64,000 nt of DNA from Gigantopelta aegis (lineage: Eukaryota; Mollusca; Gastropoda; Neomphalida; Peltospiridae). The translations under genes and the position numbers were made by a program. Positions within the stretch are counted from its first letter, which is position 1; the number at the start of each line of letters is the position of its first letter. The DNA lies in contig NC_054702.1 in assembly GCF_016097555.1 (NCBI RefSeq), positions 67,757,963 through 67,821,962 of the forward strand. Reading direction: 5' to 3'. A model generated the notes under the pieces. It did not search any database. It was not told where the DNA came from and saw nothing but the letters and a program-made list of their open reading frames with translations. Shown here in pieces: positions 25,599-37,500 of the stretch.

Positions 25599-28500
25599 GA
25601 CTTGTCAAAATAAGCATTATGTTAGATCTCAGATATCTTAAGATCTTTAGTTTACAATGTTTTGATGTGCTGTTAAACATAATGAAGATAATGTGATATT
25701 TTTTTTCAATTGTAAAGTTTATATCTAAGCAAGCATGATTTACCAACAACTCTTAATAGTCTACCATAAATATAGGTTTTTGTTTTATTGTCATTGTGAC
25801 CGTGACATACATGACCTTTATAATAGTTACTATCTGTTTGGACATATTTCTTTCAAATTCCAATTTTAGTGAATTTTGCTATATTTTTAGTTGTGTCTAC
25901 AGAAGCAAGTTCTTCTTATGAAAGTTATTAGCAAAGTTGCTATCTTTACCTTAAATGATCAGATTTTGCTTCAAACACTTTTTGTTCCTTACCTAGGCAG
26001 AAGTTTTAAAAAGCTAGCATACGGTATTTATTAATTAAAAAGCATAACTTGGATTTTGTTTTTCAGCCTTTCACTCCACTAGAGATTGAAGTGGCTGCTT
26101 TGTTGAAAGGCAGCCAGAATGTTCTTAAAAATAAGAAGGAGCTAACTCCTGCCGAAGAGCGGGCTCTGAAGGCCATGAGTCTGGAAGAGGTAAGGGGCTA
26201 CACTAACAAGTCTCCAAATATCAGTTTAAATGGGTGGTACACTGTATATACCATTCAGTATCGATATCGGTATCATGTCAATATAAAGTTACCATACCAA
26301 GCAAATTTCAAAATACTGAAATTTCTGTATTAAAAAATGTTTCCGCCATTTAGAAAAGCACTAACAATATCTCTGACGAACGCAAAATGGCTGAAAAGAA
26401 GAGCGGATGGACATCGTTTTCCCTCAGAATCAACAGAGAAATGCTTAGTATTATTGTACATGCACTTTATGTCAAAGAAAAGTTTGAAATTAGTAGGCGA
26501 GCCTTAACTTGGGCATGCATTTAAAGCTGAGTATACTTATAAGTGCCATATTCATGTTCTACAATCCCCCAAACCTATATATTGATATATTACACGGATT
26601 ATATACTCTAAAAACTTTTAAATGCATGGCAAATGACCAAATTTGGTCACCATTTTGAATAAATTACAGTTCCACATATAGAACTTGGCCATAGACCAAA
26701 AATCACACCAGATTCATGTTTAGTAACCCAAATGGCTATAGAAAATGCAAGGCATAGAAATGTGACCTGGATTTGCCCAAGCCTACCGGTACTATTGGAG
26801 TGAAGTATTGGATGTTATAATTATGTTGTCCTCGTTTTAGGCTAAGGGGGCGGGACGTAGCCCAGTGGTAAAGCGTTCGCTTGATGCGCGGTCCCCGTCA
26901 GTGGGCCATTTGGGCTATTTTTTGCTCCAGCCAGTGCACCAAGACTGGTATATCAAAGGCTGTGGTATGTGTTATCTAGTCTGTGGGATGGTGCATATAA
27001 AAGATCCCTTGCTGCTAATCGAAAAGAGTAGCCCATGAAATGGTGACAGCAGGTTTTTACTCTCAATATCTGTGTGGTCCTTAACCATATGTCCGATGCC
27101 ATAAATAAAATGTGTTCAGTGCGTTGTTAAACAAAACATTTCCTTCCTTCCTTCGTTTTAGGCTAAAGAACGACGAGCAGAGCTTCAGAGGTACAGAGCA
27201 CTGATGTCATACAGGGAGACCAAGGCCAAGCGACAAAAAAAGATTAAGAGTAAAAAGTAAGGAAACTAATTATGTTATTAATAATAAATTCCATATTAGA
27301 AAAAGATAGTACTTAGTTTATTTGTTTGTTTCATTTTTTCGGGTAGACCTTTGCCTTAGGTGTGACCTTTTGTAGGATCAATGTGTTTTTTTCGAAGTTC
27401 CCACTAGTGCCTCTTGTCTGGTACAGTGGAACCTGCCGTAACGGGATCCTGACAAAACCAGATTCCTGTTACACCTGGCCAGGTTTCTCAGTCCCGACTT
27501 TGTCCCTTATGTATTCAGTATTCAGTTGGAAACTGGATGAATATTTTCAGATTCTAAATCAGTTAATCTACAAAAACATGACCGCTGAAAAACTAAGTTG
27601 ATCTGGCTATTAAGCCATTGAGAAGAAATAGATAAAGCATGAAGAGCATGTGAAATATTACATTTGTTATGATTATGTAACATTTTACAGCCTGCCGTTA
27701 AATGATGTCCTTTTGGATATCATACATGTTGTCTTGGTATTTGTTTTGTATCATTGTTGTATATATAAACAAATGTTACCTTTAATTATTAATGCTTTTA
27801 TTACTGTACTGAAAGTTTCAGTTTTGGAATGATTTGGCCATTTCTAATTTCTGTTTTTTTCCAAAAGGAATTTATTACTTTTATAAAATATTGACCAAAG
27901 GACAAACCCTGGATATACCAGTTCCCTTTCTAAAATTGACACATGTTAACCTTCTGACTACTGGATTAATTTTTAGCAAAAACCACATTGAGGGGGTACA
28001 AATTTATAACATTTACTCACATATTTTCACATAAAACATTTTATAAATATATAAAATAAAGTTTATATTAAATGAATGGGTAAGTATTATTTTTATGGGT
28101 TTTTCTCGTTTTTATGATATTTTAGATCAGTTATTGTTGACTGGGGCGGGACTTAGCCCAGTGGTAAACATTCTGGGATTGATCCACATCGGTGGACCCA
28201 TTGGGCTATTTCTCGTTCCAACCAGTGCTCCACAACTGGTGTAACAAAGGCTGTGGTATGTACTATCCTGTCTGGGATGGTGCATATAAAAGATCTCATG
28301 CTGCTAATCGAAAAAGATAGCTCATGAAGTGGCGACAGCGGGTTTCCTCTCAATATCTGTGTGGTCCTTAACGATATGTCCGATGCCATATAACCGTAAT
28401 TAAATGTGTTGAGTGCGTCGTTAAATAAAACATTCCTTCTTATTTTTTTTGAAACAGCCACGTTTTTTTTATGGGTGTTTGTGGCCAGATGTCCAGTATT

Positions 28501-31500
28501 TATGTCCATTATTCCCAATAACTGTGTTTTTCTGACCAGAATGTTTTTGGGAAACAAACTACAATTCATATCCCAATATTTCATGATTTTCGTTGTTGGT
28601 AAAATGTTCAAATTTATTATCCAAATGCATTCTTTATTTGTAACAAAAAAATTCAAAAAGCATCAAATCCAACTACGTTTCTAAATCTGCAAGATATTCC
28701 TTAATGACCTTGTCTTTGTGATATTTTCTGAATTAAACCCAGTATGAAAAAGTTATCTTTTTGTGGAAGGACAGCAAAGCGTTTGTCACAAGTTTGTGGT
28801 TGTTTACATTAAAATTAGCGGTTGACGTTACACTATGTTACCTACTCATTAGTTGAATATAATTTTTTGTCTTCTTTGTTTTCATTGGTTAAATCTGTAG
28901 GGAAATATCGATTTTAATTGGACCACTGGGACCGACTGAGAGCAATATTATTATTTACAGAGGGTCATGTGACTGGGTTTTTTTACCAATAAATACAGAT
29001 ATATGCTTTAAAGGTAGGGTCAACTCAAACAAGAGCTTTATGTGTTGGAAAGATGCATACCCAGACCACCAACACATACTGACACTTTAACAAATGAAAA
29101 ATGTGTAATTTTAGAGTTAATAAAAAAACATGATTATTCCTGCTAACTGAGGGCAGCCATTTTGTTTAGTTTTTGTGACGACTGGTGGTATAGCTTGGGG
29201 CGAAGTGACGTCAGCTCTGTCCATCTCTTTTATATGCACAGTGTAAACAAACATTCTAATTTATGACGAGGAGCTTCGCTTTCATCAACCTAACTTGTAA
29301 AACAACATAAATGACTTGATAGTATAATAAACTATTTAAAGGGACACACCCTAGTTACGGCTATTTGTTAACCATTACAGCGTTGTTTTTCGCTATTAAA
29401 CCCCATTTTTCACAAATAAAATTGCACTTTACTTACATTTTATTATTTAGAATACACATTTCCATTCACCTGAAGTGCTTTTTGGTAATCCTGATGTTTG
29501 TAAAACCACGAAATGCATTTTTTTCTTTTTTTCACAAGACGTTCTGTCGAGAAAAAAACGTTAAGCAAGCGATGTCCAATCTATTTTTAGAGGGGATATT
29601 TCCATTTCAATGTCACAGACGTTGGTATATCACATGACCATTATCATTTTGGTTCAGTTTGTTTTCTCGTGCACGGTTCGCACAATCAACATCCGATTTG
29701 TTGTTGTTCATTTGTGAGATTTTTCTTCACAGTTCGTGAACATTTTCAGTAACAATAAAGTTCAGACAAGTAAGTGTCTCAATACAAAACGTTACAAACC
29801 CTTAAAACCAATAATTTTGCTAAGTGTCACGATATCTGGAGAGGGGATACAACCAGGACAGAACAGTTGGAACATGTCCAGGAAAGGTGAAACGAATGCA
29901 CCCCAAGTCTGTGAAATTTGTCGTGACGTAGGCATTGTTGTGCTTCGAGCGACATCTACTGGTGACATCACAATACAAACTTTCAAAATTATTTCAAGCA
30001 ATTGGGACATGGGGATTCCCATGGTATTTATCGATATAAAACCTGCTTTTTTACTCCATTTGATAAAAACGTGATCTAAGTGTGTTACAGGTTTGTAGAT
30101 TAACCAAATTATAATTTATTTTCACTGGATGGAACTAGGGTGTGCGGCTTTAACTAAATATATTTCAATTTGCATCAATAGTATTTTTCTTTTTTTTAAA
30201 TCCAAAGAAAAAATGCATATTATTAGGCCTATTGGTAGGGTACATTCGAGCAAAAATGACCACTTTTCTTTTCTTTGGGACGACATAATTGGTCAGTTTT
30301 GTGATTTTAGATGGGGAAAGTCACACCACACAATACCTTGTGATCTTAATAAAAGAGGCACGTTTTTTTAGTGTGTCTAGACACAGTGTCTGGAGACCGT
30401 CTAAATATACACCTGCCAATCAGGAACCACAGGTACAGGCCACGGAAAGAAAATACCAATTAACCAAGAAAACACTGATTATTATTTCAGTACATGGATT
30501 AATTTATGTACAAAACATAATACAGTTATGGTGGTTTATTTTGTATTGAAAAACAATATATAATTGTTGATGGTTTACTGGGATGGCTATTATTACAAAC
30601 ATTGCGATGCATTCGCAAATATCAGGTATGTTTTGTTTCTTTAGTTCGAAGACTAATTCCTGACATGACACGTTAGGTATTACGTAACCACCAGTTAGCC
30701 AGAGGGCGTATTCACTGGGATGGTACAAAATGTCTGCACCCGTTATATATAATAGCCGTCACATTTAACCGTTTTATTAATTAACTATACGATTATACTT
30801 GTTGATATTAAGCAGTAATGTGCATTATATATCGTTGAATATACACACCAGGCCAAATGCCTTAATTGTCCCCTCCTTTAAAATCCATAGTTTTGTCTAA
30901 TTGTATTTTCAATTTCATTTACAGATACCATCGCATCCTTCGAAAGGAAAGAGAAAAGGAAGAAAAGAAAGCTTTAGACATCATGAAACAGAAGGATCCT
31001 GAAGGTTATGTAGAAAAACTGCAGGAAGCTGACCGAAACCGAATACAGGTTTGGACAGTGTATTCATCAGTAAACCTCTGTCTATGATACACTAATGAAA
31101 AAAAGTAACAAAATAGCAATTTAGTTAGGGAAACCTTTTTACTGAAATATTTTATGTGTTCTGCTTCCAAAAATATGAAGTATGAATATGTAGCTTTCAG
31201 TGATTTTTAAGTACGATTATCTTGTCATGTGAATGTATTTTATTAGTTTTAATCAGTTTATATGATAGCTATGTTTCTCAACTAGACATAGTGATCTACT
31301 CTTAGTAATTTACTTGTTTGTTAATAAACCATACACTTCTATAAAACTACTGTTTTGAGGAGGTGTAAGAATATTTCAATATATGGAAGACAGTTTTAGT
31401 TACAGTAAATACCACTCGAGGTTCTACGAAAACACTTCTGTGAGCAGGAATCTTTTTTATACAGAGGCTAATTTCTTGTTTAAGAAGATTTATCTATGGC

Positions 31501-34500
31501 ATTTAGTAGATGTTGATATTTTAGCTTTTCTGTACAAAATTTTAAAATGTACTTTACCTTGATTTATGTATTGTATTATACTTTTCCCCCACAGCTCCTT
31601 ACACTGTGGTTTTACATAATTATATAAATAATATTTTCATATATTTACTGTACCTTTTGTGACACTCAATAGCTGATGTGTATTTTTGTGCTGAGGTGTC
31701 ATTAAACATTCATTCATATTTTAGCTTAGCTAATCGTATATTTTGCAGGAACGTATGAGTCTGAAACACAGAGGCGGCAGTAAGTTTGCCAGGAAGACAT
31801 TGATGTATGCCAAGTTTAATCAAAAGGTAAGATTTAAATGTACTTTGGTTTATGGTAAAAGAAACAACATTGCCACAATATATTGATGAAATTTGGACAT
31901 GTTTCTGGGGAAGGTTTCTTTTTTGTTTTTGGGTGGGTGGCTGGATTTTGGGGTTTTTTTTAATGATTTTTAAAAAAATATTTAGGACTTTTATAATGGC
32001 TATGGATATTTTGTAAATATGTCTTGTCACATTATTTAGAGGTTTCTACAATGGAGCTGTTTGGCATATTTTGAATTGAATTTTTACATTAATATTAATT
32101 TTTACTTTGCAATTTAGTCTAATCTCTGGCTTATGGTATTTCTGGTATTTCCCTCAGCGCCCCCCCTCCATTAACTTAGACTGGCCCGAACATCCTGACA
32201 GCCACTAGAATGGCTTAAATCCACCAATGCAACCTGTTCCAGTCATGTGACAATCTAAGTTTTCTATATTTCAGACACTACTAGGGTTTATCCATCTGTA
32301 GTCTCAGCAAAGGCACCATGTACATTTTTACCAATCTTTTCTCTACATATTTGTTCTCACTATTGCAGGACAAGCAAGCTGTTAGTGATATGATTCAGAA
32401 AAATCGAGAACTCACAAAGAAAGTTGACTTAGACATTGATAGTGATGAAGGAATTGAAGAAGATGATGTTGGTGAATACAGTATGACAGAGAGTGGACCG
32501 TCTCTGATCAAGGGACATAACCCCTGGATGAGCAGTCGTCCACAACTGGGCAATCCAGCTGTAAATGAAACCACTGAAAATGCTGAGGAAAATGAGTTAC
32601 AAACCAAAAGTGAACACGTTGATATCGATTCAGAAGAGGAGTCGACTGGTGCAGAGGAAATTAGTATCGTAGAGAGTGAGATGTCTGTGCTCAAGGGACA
32701 TAACCCTTGGATGGACAGTCAGCCACAAAGAAGCAATACAGGTGTAAATGAAAGTTCTGAGGACAATGGCGGTAAGGAAAGGAACTTAAAGAATGAAAAT
32801 GAAAAGGTTGATGACATGGCAGAAACAGATCAGTTGACTGGTAAAAATTCCAATGAAATAAATAACTCTAATAAGAAAACAAACCAAGGAGATATTGAAC
32901 ATGGAAAACAGAAGAAAAGGAAATTGAAATCATCAGCTAACATATCCACAGAAAAAAAAAGTAAAAAGCAAATGGAAATAGGTGATGATGTATCATCAAA
33001 AACAAATGAATCTTCTAAAAAGAAAAGAAAGAAGAATCTGTCAGAAAATAAATCATTGGAAGGGAAAAGCAGAAAAAAGACCGAAACAACATCAGCATCA
33101 AAAACAGATTCTGAATCTTTGCAAAAGCAAAAAAAGGAGATCCAGAAAAAATCATTGGTGACTGACAAGGATTCTGAAATTGATACGATTGAAGACATTT
33201 TTGAAAAACTTAACAGACCAAAAATCAGTCCTTCAAAACCATCAGGTAAAAAGAGATCCAAATCATCATTGAGGAACAAGAATACTGAAAAACAAAGTGA
33301 AGAAAGTATGGACGAAGATTCCTCGGATGACGATGATGGTTTAACCGAGTCTCTGGACAGAAAGACAACCCTTGAAGATATGGATGATCTTGCAAAGGAG
33401 CCTGAAGGTAAACCAAAACAGAAAAAGAGAAAAAGGAAGAAGAAGAAGAAGAAAGCAGCCGATAAACAGCCAGCAGAGACATCGACTTCTGGGAATACTT
33501 CAGTTGATTCTAATAAAGTGTTGAAAGTAGAGAAAAACATCACCAACACAGTTCTTCCAGATGTTGTTAAAGATGATGGTGATGACTTGGACTTTGAAGA
33601 ACAGCAGAGACTGATCATTGAACAGGCGTTTGCTGATGACGATGTTGTGGATGAGTTTGCAAAAGAGAAGTCTGACATTGTCGACAGAGATAAACCAAAG
33701 GATATTGACCTGACATTGCCAGGCTGGGGAGAGTGGGGAGGTGCTGGGGTTGAGCCGTCTGCTAAGAAAAAGAAAAGGTTTGTCCATTTACTTTTAGATA
33801 CTTTAGACTGGATTAATATTGCAACATTGTTTTTGTAAATATGTATCTTGCTGCATGTTCACGAAGCGTGTAAATTAATTGTTGGTGACCATTTGAATCT
33901 GTAGTACATATCTGAAATAAAAATAATGTATGCATATATATTTCGAAACTTGAGGTTGTGTGTAAAAGTTATATGCACACATTTTATTCCTGGTTTACAG
34001 TAGGGTAAAGTTCTTCTTTGATGGTGAAACAGTGTTTAATCATAAAGGTATCATGATAATGCGATGAGTACCTATACAGCAGCCTGTTGAGTTCCTGCTA
34101 TATAGTACACTTTGTGATTGAACATGTATACAAAAATATTTTGGGGAATATTCAAACAGTTGAGGAAAACTAGAGTTATGTGTAAATGTGGAGTCTTTTC
34201 TAAAAATATAAACTCAACTAAATTAACGTGGCAATACTAATCTGCCCACCACTGGCGAAAGCTGTATTGTAGATCAAATGAAGTGCATTACTTGATTTTC
34301 ACAAGATGTGTATGTCAGTATAAACTTGAAGATGTCTAAAATGTTTATTTACTATAACTTCTGTCTTGGCCTCTTCTCTAGAGGCAACCAGTTGCTCACA
34401 ATTGCAGTTGTGTGTGTTTCCTTGATCACCTGTCATTGTTTCACTTTAAAGGAAATTTTTATATCCAGATCTGTGTGATTACTTTTTTTTTTATATATGA

Positions 34501-37500
34501 AATGTTCGACTTGGAATTAGGACTCTGTTATTTTTGAGTGGAGAAACCTACTATTTCAGGGCTCCTAGATTATGGTAGCCCCACTCCCATGGCTAGTGAT
34601 ATTCAATGTTGGACTAGTAAATAACTACTATTGCCATGCCAGACGGGGCTTCTAGATTATGGTAGCCCCACTCCCATGGCTAGTGATATTCAATGTTGGG
34701 CTAGTAAATAACTACTATTGCCATGCCAGACAGGACTTCTAGATTATGGTAGCCCCACTCCCATGGCTAGTGATATTCAATGTTGGGCTAGTAAATAACT
34801 ACTATTGCCATGCCAGACAGGACTTCTAGATTATGTGGGGCTAGTAAATAACCCCACTCCTTCTATGGCTAGTGATATTCAATGTTGGGCTAGTAAATAA
34901 CTACTATTGCCATGCCAGACAGGGCTTCTAGATTATGGTAGCCCCACTCCCATGGCTAGTGATATTCAATGTTGGGCTAGTAAATAACTACTATTGCCAT
35001 GCCAGACAGGGCTTCTAGACTTCTAGTGATTAATGTTGGGCTAGTAAATAACTACTATTGCCCCACTCCTTCTAGATTATGGTAGCCCCACTCCCATGGC
35101 TAGTGATATTCAATGTTGGGCTAGTAAATAACTACTATTGCCATGCCAGACAGGGCTTCTAGATTATGGTAGCCCCACTCCCATGGCTAGTGATATTCAA
35201 TGTTGGGCTAGTAAATAACTACTATTGCCATGCCAGACAGGGCTTCTAGATTATGGTAGCCCCACTCCCATGGCTAGTGATATTCAGTGTTGGGCTAGTA
35301 AATAACTACTATTGCCATGCCAGACAGAGCTTCTAGGTTATGGTAGCCCCACTCCCATGGCTAGTGATATTCAATGTTGGGCTAGTAAATAACTACTATT
35401 GCCATGCCAGACAGGGCTTCTAGATTATGGTAGCCCCACTCCCATGGCTAGTGATATTCAGCTAGTGAATAACTACTATTGCCATGCCAGACAGAGCTTC
35501 TAGGTTATGGTAGCCCCACTCCCATGGCTAGTGATATTCAATGTTGGGCTAGTAAATAACTACTATTGCCATGCCAGACAGGGCTTCTAGATTATGGTAG
35601 CCCCACTCCCATGGCTAGTGATATTCAATGTTGGGCTAGTAAATAACTACTACTGCCATGCCAGACAGGGCTTCTAGATTATGGTAGCCCCACTCCCATG
35701 GCTAGTGATATTCAATGTTGGGCTAGTAAATAACTACTACTGCCATGCCAGACAGGGCTTCTAGATTATGGTAGCCCCACTCCCATGGCTAGTGATATTC
35801 AATGTTGGGCTAGTAAATAACTACTACTGCCATGCCAGACAGGGCTTCTAGATTATGGTAGCCCCACTCCCATGGCTAGTGATATTCAATGTTGGGCTAG
35901 TAAATAACTACTACTGCCATGCCAGACAGGGCTTCTAGATTATGGTAGCCCCACTCCCATGGCTAGTGATATTCAATGTTGGGCTAGTAAATAACTACTA
36001 CTGCCATGCCAGACAGGACTTCTAGATTATGGTAGCCCCACTCCCATGGCTAGTGATATTCAATGTTGGGCTAGTAAATAACTACTACTGCCATGCCAGA
36101 CAGGGCTTCTAGATTATGGTAGCCCCACTCCCATGGCTAGTGATATTCAATGTTGGGCTAGTAAATAACTACTATTGCCATGCCCGACAGGGCTTCTAGA
36201 TTATGGTAGCCCCACTCCCATGGCTAGTGATATTCAATGTTGGGCTAGTAAATAACTACTATTGCCATGCCAGACAGGACTTCTAGATTATGGTAGCCCC
36301 ACTCCCATGGCTAGTGATATTCAATGTTGGGCTAGTAAATAACTACTATTGCCATGCCAGACAGGACTTCTAGATTATGGTAGCCCCACTCCCATGGCTA
36401 GTGATATTCAATGTTGGGCTAGTAAATAACTACTATTGCCATGCCAGACAGGACTTCTAGATTATGGTAGCCCCACTCCCATGGCTAGTGATATTCAATG
36501 TTGGGCTAGTAAATAACTACTATTGCCATGCCCGACAGCTAGTAAAAACACTTTGTCAAATGTTGCAGATTAGTCCATTTTGTAAATATTAAATCCTGCC
36601 TCCACCTCAACCCCCCAATGTTAGTGTTTTTAAACTCTATCTCCTTCTTTAGGTGACATATCTGATTATTACTATTATTTAGTAAAATTGTATTAACTTA
36701 AAGTAAAGTAGGGCTAGTGAATTTTTAATTGTGGCTAGTAAAAAATTTTAATCATTGATCCCATGGCTAGTGGATTTTATAAAAATTCTAGAAGCCCTGG
36801 ATTTGTTCGTTTTGTTGTTTATTTTGATCATGTCATGGCTAGCTGGATGTAATTTTGTATGATATAAGTGTTGTCTAATGTTCAGGTTCGTGATACAGGC
36901 TCCCCGAGCTCCTCCGAGAAAGGATCAGAACCTTGGTAATGTTATTATCAGTGAGTGCAAGGACACAGCCATTGCCAAGTATCAGGTACTGTTAGCTGTA
37001 TTATGTTCGTTTTAAACAGTATTGGAAGATTACATACAAAACTTAATTTAAATACTACATATAGTGTCTTAGTGTAATGAGGGGGCGGGACATAGCCCAG
37101 TGGTACAGCGCCCACTCGATGCGTGGTCGGTGTGGGTTCGATGCGCGGTCGGTGTGAGATCGATTCGCGGTCGGTGTGGGATAGATTCCCGTCGGTGGGA
37201 CCATTTCTCGTTCCAGCCAGTGCACCACAACTGGTATATCATAGGCCGCGGTATGTATTACCCTGTCTGTGGGATGGTGCATATAAAAGATCCCTGGCTG
37301 CTAATCAAAAAGAGTAGCCCATGAAGTGGCGACAGCAGGTCTCCTCTCTCAATATCTGTGTGGTCCTTAACCATATGTCTGACACCATATAACCATAAAT
37401 AAAATGTGTTGGAGTGCATCATTAAATAAAACATTTCTTTCTTTCTTAATGTGATGTGAACTTTTTCTGTTCAGTTAAAGCGACATACCATAGTTTTTAA

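Noticed and set aside
28153-28656. 167-residue minus-strand frame in UTP14 intron 9
   Set aside because: Mostly the reverse translation of a SINE; similar peptides appear at other SINE copies (for example 24095-24304, 19069-19263).
30504-30728. A frame shared with 48448-48672 (YHPSEY, GGYVIPNVS, QNIPD) that looked like a conserved small protein
   Set aside because: Both lie in copies of MITE A in matching orientation. Differences between them change amino acids about as often as not, or more, and both frames lack context, so shared repeat ancestry explains the match.
32830-33678. 282-residue minus-strand frame
   Set aside because: It is the antisense of the Lys/Glu/Ser-rich part of UTP14 exon 12; the codon bias of that exon leaves the opposite strand open.
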